DNA of 64,000 nucleotides, taken from assembly GCA_002238965.1 (NCBI GenBank), contig MPNJ01000009.1:81738-145737 (forward strand), written 5' to 3'. Positions 17,070 through 25,398 of the stretch are shown here, in pieces (the stretch's first letter is position 1; each line of letters starts with the position of its first letter). This DNA comes from Nitrospinae bacterium bin107. Lineage in GTDB: Bacteria > UBA8248. The notes under the pieces are model-generated. The model saw only the letters and a program-made list of their open reading frames with translations, did not search any database and was not told where the DNA came from. The translations under genes and the position numbers were made by a program.

Positions 17070-17711
17070 CTAGCCAGGCCCGCCCTCTTCTTCCTGTATG
17101 AGTTTCTCCGCCTCGGCCATCTCGTGGAAAAGCGCGCAAGTAGCTGAAAAATCACGTTCCAGCTTGTCGAAAAGCTCCCTGATTTGCCCGGGCGAGGCGA
17201 CTTTCGAGAGCTGGCCGTGAACCGCCTCCCAGGAGAGCGTCCCGTGTTCTCCGCGCTTGAAATCCGTCTCCTCGCTCGCCGTGATGGCGTCGTACAGCTC
17301 GTTTTCGTGTTCGAGTATATCCCGGAGCACCGGCTCGTAGTTCGGGTCGTTCGATTCCAGGTAGCGCTTGAGGTAGTGCCTGAAAGCGGGCTCTTTTTCC
17401 ACCGGCTGCGGGTCGGACATCTCGCGCATGATCCGGCATGTTACGGAGAAATCCTTCTCCAGGCGCTCGAAGAGCTGCTCGATGTGGAAGGGGGTGAGAA
17501 TGTCCGTAAGTTCCGTAAAAACAACGTGCCACATGTGGGAAAGCCGCTCTCCGCGGGCCGATTCCGCGCCCTCGCCGATGGTGCTCTCGTCATAGATTTC
17601 GTGCTCGTGTTCGAGCAAATCCATGAGCACCGGCTCGTAGTTCGGGTCGGCCGAATGGAGGTAGCGCATGAGATAGGGCTTGTATTTCCGTACTTTATGG
17701 CGTCTGGGCAT
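17070..17711 (-). CDS. Unknown protein made of two tandem copies of a ~95-residue domain
   Basis: I do not recognise this 213-residue protein. It has no signal peptide or membrane helix. It is a clear internal duplication: YLHSADPNYEPVLMDLLEHE in the first half matches YLESNDPNYEPVLRDILEHE in the second, and FERLEKDFSVTC matches FDKLERDFSATC. Both copies look all-helical, with conserved Asp-Pro-Asn-Tyr-Glu and a central Trp. The Glu/His-rich helices (LEHEHEIYDE, LEHENELYDA) might bind metal, as in ferritin-like folds, but that is a guess. The start at 17711 (MPRRHKVRKYK) follows AGAGGAAC; the frame extends 18 codons upstream without a site. The N-terminus is strongly basic. Confidence 0.7.
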   Translation of the reverse strand: MPRRHKVRKYKPYLMRYLHSADPNYEPVLMDLLEHEHEIYDESTIGEGAESARGERLSHMWHVVFTELTDILTPFHIEQLFERLEKDFSVTCRIMREMSDPQPVEKEPAFRHYLKRYLESNDPNYEPVLRDILEHENELYDAITASEETDFKRGEHGTLSWEAVHGQLSKVASPGQIRELFDKLERDFSATCALFHEMAEAEKLIQEEEGGPG

Positions 17712-17989
17712 TGCGGGTTCCTCTGATGAAAAGCTACCGGATATGACGTCCCAGTATACCACCAAACCGGGGCGCCTCGCTACGGGAAGATGCGCGGCGA
17801 CGGGGCGATTCCCCGTAACCTGCTGATATGAAAGAGGATACTGTCTCTAAAAAAATGGAAGCCGGTTTTCGTGTCCGGGGGAATATCACCACGGCAAGTC
17901 ACAGCATTTGCGCGCATTTGCCGTCATCGCGCAAGGCGCGGCTCATGGCAGAATTCCCCTGCGCCGCACTTCCGCGGCGTCATTTCCCC

Positions 17990-18110
17990 AAAAATTTAAT
18001 TTCCGGAAATTTATCGAAAAACCCCGTGAATTTATCGATATTTATCTAATTTATCGGTTACAAAACCCGACCGGGGAGGAAGTGTTTGACCCGAGCGGGG
18101 AGGGTTTCCC
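17990..18110. repeat. Dispersed intergenic repeat, copy C (partial)
   Basis: The block CCCCGTGAATTTAT followed after a short AT-rich spacer by AAACCCGAC..GGAGG and TTTGAC is shared with 27096-27165. Spacing is similar and the shared blocks are separated by diverged sequence, as expected for an old non-coding mobile or structural repeat. Confidence 0.5.
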
Positions 18111-18575
18111 TGTTCTCGAACGAACCGCGCGGCTCCGCCATCATACGCGGATTCTTCCTCCGGCCCTTGACCGCAAATGCGGGAAATTGCGCGCCGGACG
18201 CTGCCGGGAAACTCGATTCCGACTGGAGAAGCAGGGGCTGCAACGCCCCCGGGAGGGGCCGTCATACGGCGCGCCAACCCCTCAGGATACCTCCTTGCGA
18301 TTCATCCAGGCGCACCGCAAATGCGGGCAAATGCGGTAGCCGTCGTGACGTAGTTCGTCCCGGGAAAATCCATCCCGACCGGAAAGGGAACGTTGATAAA
18401 GCCCCGATTTCGTGATTCCAAATATGAAGCCGACAAAGGAGGGATGAAACTTTACTCCTTCCTTGCAGAGCGCCAACCAACTACTCCCCCCTTGCGGGGG
18501 GTGTTGAAAATGCCCCATTGACGGTAAACCCCTATAGGATCAACCCGCTCTGGCCGCTTTGCAGGGGATAAAGGC

Positions 18576-18684
18576 AACCCCCCCTACCCCCCCTTGTCAG
18601 GGGGGTAAGAAAAAACAAAACCTCTCTACCCGGTGGGGGGTGTTGCCTTTTTATACCCCCCTGACAAGGGGGGGTAGGGGGGGT
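18576..18684. repeat. Inverted pair of C7-TA-C7-TTGTCAG elements
   Basis: Bases 18576-18607 read AA-C7-TA-C7-TTGTCAGGGGGGTA; bases 18654-18684 are its reverse complement, with about 46 bases between. The pair can form a long hairpin. A third copy follows at 18751-18779. Such C/G-run elements resemble MITE-like intergenic repeats. Confidence 0.75.
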
Positions 18685-18750
18685 TGATTCTGACGAGGGG
18701 AGTTCATATGGAAGCGGACCTACCCCGCTCCCGGTAACGGGTTTTTCAAC

Positions 18751-18779
18751 TACCCTGACAAGGGGGGGTAGGGGGGGTT
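18751..18779. repeat. Third copy of the G/C-run element
   Basis: TACCCTGACAAGGGGGGGTA followed by G7 and TT, in the same orientation as the second copy at 18654-18684. Confidence 0.72.
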
Positions 18780-19170
18780 GCTCTTTGGACAAAGGCTTTT
18801 TCAACAGCTCCGAAGAGGGGGGGGTGATCCTCAGGCGGCGGTGCTCGCCGTGGCCGCAGGCCGCCTATAGCCCGCCGCGGGTATGAAGCGCACCGGCGGA
18901 GGGGATTCTCGGGCTCTCCTGGCGAAGGTCAAGCCTGACTGGAGGCAGGCTGTTGCGGGTCGAGATTTGGAAGACGCTCCGACAGGGACTCGCCGGGATG
19001 CGCGGGAATGATAATGAGTCCGCTTTCGCTTTGATAACATGGCATGCAAGGCGGGTTTCGAACGAAAATGGGATTAAAGAACTTTACCTCATGATATCAA
19101 TGGGATAGAAAGGTACTACCGCCGATGAATAAGACTCGACGCATGTGAGCGGGTCAAACAGACATACAAA

Positions 19171-19209
19171 CGCCCTCCTGCGATCTCTGGCAAGTATCAC
19201 AGGAGGGCG
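19171..19209. repeat. Inverted repeat, 10-base perfect stem
   Basis: CGCCCTCCTG / CAGGAGGGCG with a 19-base loop. A second smaller stem GGCCGC / GCGGCC (19216-19235) follows directly. No T-run, so not a standard terminator. First of a series of hairpins up to 19535. Confidence 0.6.
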
Positions 19210-19296
19210 CTATGAGGCCGCTCCCTTGTGCGGCCGTTTCCGTCCGGTATTCAGGAGGACTCAACTCCTTGAAACACGGGACAGCATTTCGTGAAG

Positions 19297-19367
19297 GGGA
19301 GCCGGAAATCAGGCATCGTGAAGGAAGGCTGCGACACTATCCATGCGAGGCGCAGTTTCCGGCTCCC
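19297..19367. ncRNA. Possible structured RNA element: 12-base stem with nested hairpin
   Basis: GGGAGCCGGAAA (19297-19308) pairs perfectly with TTTCCGGCTCCC (19356-19367); inside is CTGCG / CGCAG. Perfect pairing of distant arms with a structured interior is unusual for plain intergenic DNA. Function and strand are unknown. Confidence 0.35.
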
Positions 19368-19383
19368 AATAGCGTGTTGAGTA

Positions 19384-19487
19384 GGGGGCTGCCCGTTGTT
19401 CCCGTTCCCGGCTCGAGGACTCAAACTCATAGCAAGGAGCGGTACAGTTTGCTCTATCACGAGGGAAGCAACCAACGGGCAACCCCC
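19384..19487. ncRNA. Possible structured RNA element: 15-base stem with large structured interior
   Basis: GGGGGCTGCCCGTTG (19384-19398) pairs with CAACGGGCAACCCCC (19473-19487), one mismatch. The interior holds TTCCC / GGGAA and the word GAGGACTCAA, which also occurs at 19256-19265 before the previous hairpin, suggesting two related units in tandem. A further GGGGC / GCCCC hairpin lies at about 19519-19535, just downstream of the lipoprotein gene on the minus strand. Confidence 0.35.
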
Positions 19488-19561
19488 TTTTCGCTCTCCT
19501 TCTCTCGCCTCCGGCCCCGGGGCGGTAAGCCCCGAGGCTAAAGGCGTCATGCTCTTCGCTA

Positions 19562-21715
19562 TTACTGCTTGTTCGCGCCGAACGCGCCGACCAACCGGCC
19601 GAAGGAGCTGAACTCGGAATAGAACGTGCCGGTCACAGTGGTCGGGATGGTGCTGCCGTCGCCGGGAGGAGTAGAGTCGGTATTGCCCGGCGATTCGTCG
19701 TGCATCCTACCGCTCCAGTCGCCGGATGCATCCGCCTTGTTGCCGTTCATCGACCAGACCGTGGCATCGGACGTGGGGCCTGTGATTAACCCGTCGTCGC
19801 CCCAGGCAGAAGAGCGGTTCAGCGACACGCTCCAGCCCGGATCTTCGGTCCCGTCGTTCAGCCGGAAGTTGTCGATCGTGCCGGTCACACCGTTCTCATT
19901 GTCCGCTGCGATGGCCCCGAACTTGGCGGTCAGTTCGGCGTCCGCCGTGAAGTGGCCGCCGTTGCCCGTGCTGTCGATCGGATTGCTCATGGCGAACTTG
20001 CCGACGGCTTTGCCGGCATAAGTCGCCGAGCCGGTCAGATTTACACCGTTAGCAGTATCGGTGATAGTTCCGGCATTATCGACATCGCCAAATTCCCCGA
20101 CGAACGCGCTGGCGGCCGTCGGCTCGCCGTCATTGTCCTTGCTCACCCACCAGCCGAAATACAGGTAGTTTTCATCGGGCAGGGACGCCATCGCGCCCGC
20201 GTCGGGTTTGAAGTGCCAGGTTCCGCCCAATGCGCTCGGGCCACCCTTGCCATCATTGGTCGAGGTGCAATCCCCCGTGCAGAGTAATTCGCCCGGTGCG
20301 CCTTTGAAGGTGCCACGGACTTTGAGCGCGACATTATTGTCGGGTATCTGATGAGTCTGTCTACCCGAGTGCTCGAAAGCGGCGGCCATGACATCCGCGA
20401 GATCGATACCTTGTACGGTAGACCCGGCGTTAACTAACTCAACAGAACCCGCGTTGGGATTGCCCGGTGCGATAATGGTGTTTCCCGCATCGGTGAAGGG
20501 GATCGACCTCGCTGGACCCTTGTTCGTGTAGACCCTGGCTTCGTTGGTGACCTTCGAGGAGCCGGTACCCGTGGAACGGGCATAGTCCGTGCCGTTCCAG
20601 CTGCCCAACGCACCGGCGGAATCGCCGGCCTTGAGTTCCACGGAAGGAGGGTCTGTTCCATCGGCGATCGCTCCCGCGCCGTCAGCGGCATCAATCGTGA
20701 GACCTGTCGTCGCCAGGACAGGTGCGGCAATGTTAGTCAGCGGGGTCGGGCCACCCATATTGGGCCCCAGCGCCGCGTGCAATAACTTGCCCGTTTCCGC
20801 CCTGGCATCGGCCTCTTCTTCCTCCTTGGCCTCGCGCTCCTCGTCCGCTTTTTTCTCCCTGGCCAATCGGTCCTTTTCCTCGCGATCATTGTTGGCCATG
20901 AGGGTCTTCTTCGCTTGGTCGATCCGAGACTCGGCGTTGGCCACCGCCGTCGTATAGGAGTTCTTCTCCGCGTCGGTCAGGTCCGCGCCGGCCTCGATCG
21001 CCGCGTTCAGCTCGTTGACCGCTGTCTGGACGGTGTCGATCTGCTCCTGCGTGGGTTCACCGGAAAGCGCCGCGAGGGCCGTCTCGAGCGTCCCGGAAGC
21101 AGTCATGAGTACGCCCATCTGTTCGGTCCGGCGCGTTTCGGTGTCGAGATTGGTCTGTGCCGTTGCCACTTTCGTCTTGGCGGTGTCGAGTTGCGACTGA
21201 TACATGGCCTTGTCGGCATCGCTCACGTCGACTGCTTCGTCCAGCGCCTGCTGAAGCGCGGCGATGTCGTCGTTCGCATCGGCGATGTCATCCGCAGTCG
21301 ACAGGTCGGACGTGTCGATCATGCCGGCGGCCGTCGTCAGCGCCATTTTCTGCTCTTCGGCCCGAGCCATCGTCGCGAGCTCATCCACGCGGGCATCGAC
21401 CGCTGCCTGAAGCATCTCACCCGCCGAGGCAGTAATGTCGTCCTTCACGGCATCGTAAGCCGCTTGGGCGTCTTCCGCCGTGGTGGCCGCATTGATGGCC
21501 GCGAGCGCCGTGTTAAACGTCACCTGTGCGGGCGTCAGGCACTCACCGCCCACCCAGCTATTGCCCGCGTCCGCGCACAACTCTTCCTGGGTCGGCATCG
21601 GGGGCGGCGGTTCCTCAGCCGTCCCGCCGCCGCCGCCGCCGCAGCCGGCGATCGTGAGGCTCGCCGCAATCAGAAGGGCGATAAAGATGTTCCCGAACTT
21701 TCCTGAGTTTCTCAT
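19562..21715 (-). CDS. Large surface lipoprotein with helical stalk and TbpB-like beta-barrel domain
   Basis: Predicted outer-membrane lipoprotein of 717 residues. A lipobox LTIAGC places the lipidated Cys at residue 25, followed by six Gly and a Pro run. Residues about 60-290 are Ala/Asp/Thr-rich and helical, ending in a highly charged segment (REKKADEEREAKEEEE), likely a coiled-coil stalk. The C-terminal part (about 540-717) resembles transferrin-binding-protein-B-like barrels: NGGHFTADAELTAKFG, GVTGTIDNF and the ending GTFYSEFSSFGRLVGAFGA. Such proteins are surface receptors or adhesins in several Gram-negatives; the ligand here is unknown. Start 21715 has AAGGAG upstream; the frame extends 19 codons further without one. 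Two cysteines near residue 50 (ELCADAG..GGECL) may form a disulfide. Confidence 0.72.
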   Translation of the reverse strand: MRNSGKFGNIFIALLIAASLTIAGCGGGGGGTAEEPPPPMPTQEELCADAGNSWVGGECLTPAQVTFNTALAAINAATTAEDAQAAYDAVKDDITASAGEMLQAAVDARVDELATMARAEEQKMALTTAAGMIDTSDLSTADDIADANDDIAALQQALDEAVDVSDADKAMYQSQLDTAKTKVATAQTNLDTETRRTEQMGVLMTASGTLETALAALSGEPTQEQIDTVQTAVNELNAAIEAGADLTDAEKNSYTTAVANAESRIDQAKKTLMANNDREEKDRLAREKKADEEREAKEEEEADARAETGKLLHAALGPNMGGPTPLTNIAAPVLATTGLTIDAADGAGAIADGTDPPSVELKAGDSAGALGSWNGTDYARSTGTGSSKVTNEARVYTNKGPARSIPFTDAGNTIIAPGNPNAGSVELVNAGSTVQGIDLADVMAAAFEHSGRQTHQIPDNNVALKVRGTFKGAPGELLCTGDCTSTNDGKGGPSALGGTWHFKPDAGAMASLPDENYLYFGWWVSKDNDGEPTAASAFVGEFGDVDNAGTITDTANGVNLTGSATYAGKAVGKFAMSNPIDSTGNGGHFTADAELTAKFGAIAADNENGVTGTIDNFRLNDGTEDPGWSVSLNRSSAWGDDGLITGPTSDATVWSMNGNKADASGDWSGRMHDESPGNTDSTPPGDGSTIPTTVTGTFYSEFSSFGRLVGAFGANKQ

Positions 21716-21764
21716 CTTGTTGTTCTCCTTGTTGATGTAAAGTGAAACTGCCGCTTCTTCTTTT

Positions 21765-21792
21765 TGCTTCATTCTTCTTGCTTCATTCTTCT
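21765..21792. repeat. 14-base tandem repeat, two copies
   Basis: TTGCTTCATTCTTC occurs twice head to tail, 50 bases upstream of the lipoprotein start. It may alter promoter spacing by copy-number change, but only two copies are present. Confidence 0.6.
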
Positions 21793-22044
21793 TGGTGGCT
21801 TTGGAACGCTGGAACGCACCACGTCCTGGCCAGAAGTCATTTGCAATTTAGTCAAGTATACAATAGTAATATGTATTTAATGTGAGGATATGGACATAGA
21901 TGATGTTATTATCGTGAGGATATTCGTTTTAGTGCATTTTTGTAGCCGACACGGCTTCTCCTGTGCCGGGAACCGCTCTCTCCAGTCCGGTCCGGGCGTG
22001 GCCGTCGACAGGCAGGGGCGGAGTGAAATTCGCCCCGGCGCGCA

Positions 22045-22400
22045 AAGCAGTGTGCGGGGTCCAGGGAAACCGGCCCGCCGAGGCGGGAGATCGAGGCGCT
22101 TCGCACGCCGGGTTCGCTCTGCGGTGGCACTGCGCAAGGCGCCGGCATCGCGCCTCGACAACGGATGCGAGGTTATCCTCGAAAATCCCAGGAACACCGG
22201 GACGCTGCGCGCCGGGCAGGTCGAACTTCCGGTACGCGACGGGCGCAACATCCGGATGCCGATCAACGCGATCCCGATCCGCTCAGGCGACGCTGAGGTC
22301 AATACGGAGACAGTCACCATGCAGGCTCTGGCGCCGCTTGAGGAACTCGAGCGGTTGCGGGCGGAGTACCCGGGCATGCCGAGCTGCGAACCGACCGCGG
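22045..22400 (+). pseudogene. Decayed duplicate of the neighbouring sensor kinase gene
   Basis: Bases from about 22060 resemble the start of the intact gene at 22569 (AAACCGGCCCGCCGAGGCGG against AAACCGACCGGCTGAAGCAG), then jump to the end of its PAS domain: INAIPIRSGDAEVNTETVTM and LEELERLRAEYPGMPSCE align with VNATPIRLEEDAVSSVVVTM and LDDLERLRAEFLGMVSHE. The His of the H-box region is lost (SCE for SHE) and the frame then runs into unrelated sequence. The AT-rich upstream DNA (21845-21940) also matches that of the intact gene (22453-22545), sharing AGTATACAA. So promoter and 5' gene were duplicated, with most of the GAF/PAS part deleted and the rest decayed. Confidence 0.75.
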
Positions 22401-22568
22401 CGAACGGCCGCCAATCTGCCCTGCAACCACGCAAACGACTTCCGCCATTGCATGGGAGTATACAAAAGTGATATGTTATAAACGTGTTTTATCGGATTGA
22501 AATAATGTGTATATCGTGTGGAATAGGGTTAAAGCACATTTATTCCTCATTCTATGGAGGGTGCGGCG

Positions 22569-24917
22569 TTGAAAGAAACCGACCGGCTGAAGCAGGAAAT
22601 CGAGGTGTTGCGCGAGCGGATCTCCAGGCTGAGCACCGCAAGCTTGCGCATCAGCGCCAGCCTCGACCTCGACACCGTGCTCAACGAGATCGCGGACAGC
22701 GCCCGCACGCTGACCGGCGCACGCTACTGCGCCATCGCCACCATGGACGAGGCGGGAGAACCCGTGGACTTCGTCACCTCGGGCTTCACCGCCGACGAGC
22801 ACCGGGCCATGCTGGAGTGGGCCGACGGGCCGCGGCTGTTCGAGCACTTCCGTGACCTGGAAGGCCCGCTCCGCATCGCCGACGCTCCGGCCTACATCCG
22901 CTCGCTGGGCTTCTCGCCCGAGCTGCTGCCGTGGGGGACCTTCCAGGGCACGCCGATGCGCCACCGCGGAACGCACGTGGGCAACTTCTACCTCGTGGTG
23001 AAAGAAGACGGCACGGCGTTCACCGACGATGACGAGGAGGTCCTGGTGCTGTTCGCGTCGCAGGCGGCGGCGGCTATCGCGCATGCGCGCGCCTTTGAGG
23101 AGGAGCGTCACGTGCGGGCGGGTCTGGAGGCGCTGGTGGAGACCTCGCCGGTGGGGGTGGTCGTGTTCGACGCGCAAAGCGGGCGCCCGACCTCCATGAA
23201 CCGCGAGGCGCGCCGGATCGTCGAGGACCTCCGCCTGCCAGGTCGTCCGGCAGTGGAGTTGCTCGAGGTGATAACCTGCCGGTTCGCCGACGGTCGCGAA
23301 ATCGCGCTCGAGGAGTTTTCGCTCGCGAGCTTGATGGGCAACGCCGAGACGGTGCGGGCCGAGGAGATCGAGCTTTCGACACCCGACGGGCGGAGCGTGA
23401 AGGTGCTGGTGAACGCGACCCCGATCCGCTTGGAAGAGGACGCGGTCTCCTCGGTGGTGGTGACCATGCAGGATCTCAAGCCGCTCGATGATCTCGAACG
23501 GCTGCGGGCGGAGTTCCTGGGGATGGTGAGCCACGAACTGCGCGTGCCGCTGACTTCCATCAAGGGCTCTGCCAGTACCGTGCTGGACGCCACGCTGGTA
23601 CCGACCCCTGCCGAGATGTTCCAGTTCTTCCGCATCATCAACGAGCAGGCCGACCACATGCGGAACCTGATCAGCAACCTGCTCGACGCGGGGCGCATCG
23701 ACGCGGGCACGCTGTCGGTCTCACCGGAGCTCTCGGAGGTGGCTGCGCTCGTGGACCAGGCGAGGAACACGTTCCTGAGCAGCGGCGGCCGGCACACCGT
23801 GCTCATCGACCTGCCGCCGGACCTGCCCCGGGTGATGGCGGACCGCCAGCGTATTGTGCAGGTCCTGAACAACCTCCTCTCGAACGCGGCGAGGAACTCG
23901 CCGGAATCCTCCCCCATCCGGATCGCCGCGGCCCGCGAGGAGGCGCACGTCGCGATCTCGGTCACCGACGAGGGCCGGGGCGTGGCGCCCGAGGTACTGC
24001 CCCGCCTGTTCGAGAAGCGCACCGGCATCGACGGTAAAGGAGGTTACGCCGGGACCGGCCTGGGTCTCGCCATCTGCAAGGGCCTGGTGGAGGCGCACGG
24101 GGGCCGGATCCGGGCGGAGAGCGATGGGCCGGGCCAGGGGACCTGCTTCACCTTCACCATCGCGGTGGCCGGGGAGAAGGACGAGAGCGCTGAGGACGGC
24201 AGCCCGGGCCCGCCCAGGGAAACGCGCGCGCAGGCGCGCATCCTCGTGGTGGACGACGACCCGCAGACGCTGCGCTTCGCTCGCGACGCGCTGGGGGCTG
24301 CGGGCTACGCCACGATCGTCACGGGCGAGGCGGGGGATCTGTCCCGGCTCATCCGGGTCGAGAAGCCCCGCCTGGTCCTGCTCGACCTGGTGCTGCCCGA
24401 GACCGACGGGATCGAGCTGATGGAAACCGTGCCCGAACTCGCCGAATTGCCGGTGATCTTCATTTCGGGCTACGGACGGGACGAAACCATCGCCAGGGCG
24501 CTTGAGATCGGAGCCGTGGACTACATTGTCAAGCCCTTCTCGGCGACCGAGCTGACCGCGCGTGTCGGGGCTGCCCTGCGCCGCAGCGCCGAGCCCGAAC
24601 CCTTCCTCCTCGGAGATCTGGCCATCCACTACGAGCAGCGCCTGGTGACCCTGGCCGGGCGCCGGGTGGAACTGACTGCGACCGAATACGAACTCCTGCG
24701 CCTGCTCTCGGTGAACGCGGGACGGGTGGTGACGAACGAATCGCTGCTGCGCCGGGTGTGGGGCAACCACGACTCGAACGACGCGAAGCCGGTGCGCACG
24801 TTCGTGAAGCAGCTGCGCCGCAAGCTCGGCGACGACGCGTCCCGGCCCGCCTACATCCTGACCGAGCGCGGGGTCGGCTACCGGATGGTCCGGCCCGGCG
24901 AGCCACCCACGCCCTGA
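22569..24917 (+). CDS. One-chain two-component system: GAF-PAS-histidine kinase-receiver-OmpR winged helix
   Basis: A 782-residue protein that combines sensor, kinase, receiver and DNA-binding output. Order: short coiled coil (about 1-25), GAF (30-180), PAS (185-305), HisKA with phospho-His322 in VSHELRVPLTS, HATPase with LNNLLSNAARNS, DEGRGV and GTGLGLAICKG, receiver with VVDDDP acidic pair and phospho-Asp606 in LLDLVLP, then an OmpR/PhoB winged helix (TATEYELLRLLS ... TERGVGYRMV). No transmembrane helix, so it senses a cytoplasmic signal. TTG 22569 is preferred: GGAGG lies 8 bases before it, and that GGAGG overlaps the ATG at 22554. Kinases usually pass phosphate to a separate regulator; here transfer may be internal. 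G+C is higher than in neighbouring DNA. A decayed copy lies just upstream. Confidence 0.88.
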   Translation: MKETDRLKQEIEVLRERISRLSTASLRISASLDLDTVLNEIADSARTLTGARYCAIATMDEAGEPVDFVTSGFTADEHRAMLEWADGPRLFEHFRDLEGPLRIADAPAYIRSLGFSPELLPWGTFQGTPMRHRGTHVGNFYLVVKEDGTAFTDDDEEVLVLFASQAAAAIAHARAFEEERHVRAGLEALVETSPVGVVVFDAQSGRPTSMNREARRIVEDLRLPGRPAVELLEVITCRFADGREIALEEFSLASLMGNAETVRAEEIELSTPDGRSVKVLVNATPIRLEEDAVSSVVVTMQDLKPLDDLERLRAEFLGMVSHELRVPLTSIKGSASTVLDATLVPTPAEMFQFFRIINEQADHMRNLISNLLDAGRIDAGTLSVSPELSEVAALVDQARNTFLSSGGRHTVLIDLPPDLPRVMADRQRIVQVLNNLLSNAARNSPESSPIRIAAAREEAHVAISVTDEGRGVAPEVLPRLFEKRTGIDGKGGYAGTGLGLAICKGLVEAHGGRIRAESDGPGQGTCFTFTIAVAGEKDESAEDGSPGPPRETRAQARILVVDDDPQTLRFARDALGAAGYATIVTGEAGDLSRLIRVEKPRLVLLDLVLPETDGIELMETVPELAELPVIFISGYGRDETIARALEIGAVDYIVKPFSATELTARVGAALRRSAEPEPFLLGDLAIHYEQRLVTLAGRRVELTATEYELLRLLSVNAGRVVTNESLLRRVWGNHDSNDAKPVRTFVKQLRRKLGDDASRPAYILTERGVGYRMVRPGEPPTP

Positions 24918-25398
24918 CGGCCGGTTCAGCCGCCGTGCCCTCGCAGGCCTGCCGCCGCGAGAAAGAACGCACATAGAGAATCACATCCACGTAAACCGCC
25001 CGTTTCGCCCTCCAGGGCCGGCATCACCGTCAGGGCGTTTTCCGTCATCCGCTGCTGTGCGTCCTCCACGTGTTCGTCCGGCCATGTGTTCAGCTCGGTT
25101 TTTCGCGCGACCTTGCCGAGCGGGAGGCGTCGGCGCCTGCTCGCGGAAGGGCGTGAAGCGACGGATTACCGGGGAAGCGAACGTGAGAGAGAGGTTGTTC
25201 GGTGGAAGGACCCGCAATAGCCCGAAACCGGGATATTCAACAGCCCCCGAAGCGGTGTTCGGCGTCTTTCACCGGCGCCCTTTTTTGTTTATTGTAGCCG
25301 ATGGCGGCGTGCCGGGACCTTCGTTTCAGAACCATTTGGCGCGGCAGGCGCGTCGCGACCGGTTCTTCATGTATCCCTTATTCCGAGGATGATGGAAA
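24918..25398. other. Intergenic region with a Kef antiporter gene scrap
   Basis: About 480 bases without an intact gene. It holds a fragment similar to the Kef antiporter gene (listed separately). The last 100 bases before the LivK-like gene contain a GCGCCC-TTTTTT stretch that could be part of a terminator, without a clean stem. Confidence 0.5.
25004..25130 (-). pseudogene. Fragment of a Kef-type antiporter gene (C-terminal CBS region)
   Basis: Read on the minus strand this stretch closely follows the intact gene at about 42245-42370: both contain CTGAACACATGGCCGGACGA and CAGCGGATGACGGAAAACGC with few differences between. It encodes KTELNTWPDEHVEDAQQRMT and ALTVMPALEGE, i.e. the second CBS repeat. 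There is no start, no membrane domain, and the frame is lost on both sides. It is a relic of a second copy or of a recombination event. Confidence 0.8.

Larger units (their letters stand above)
17712..19561. other. 1.85 kb non-coding region rich in repeats and hairpins
   Basis: No convincing gene. It holds a fragment of a dispersed intergenic repeat (about 17990-18110), a cluster of G/C-run repeats (18576-18779), then a series of strong inverted repeats (19171-19535). Several words related to GCAAATGCGGG recur at 17.9-18.35 kb. The short open frames here have no family signal and no ribosome binding sites. Confidence 0.7.

Noticed and set aside
19400..19440. tRNA T-arm-like GAGTTTGAGTCCTC on the minus strand
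   Set aside because: No acceptor stem, no 5-base T stem and no anticodon arm fit around it.
19384..19487. Integron attC site
   Set aside because: Arms do not fit the RYYYAAC/GTTRRRY core pattern and no integrase or cassette genes are present.
22476..23657. 393-codon and other long minus-strand frames over the sensor kinase
   Set aside because: Shadows of a high-G+C gene whose own frame has all expected domains.
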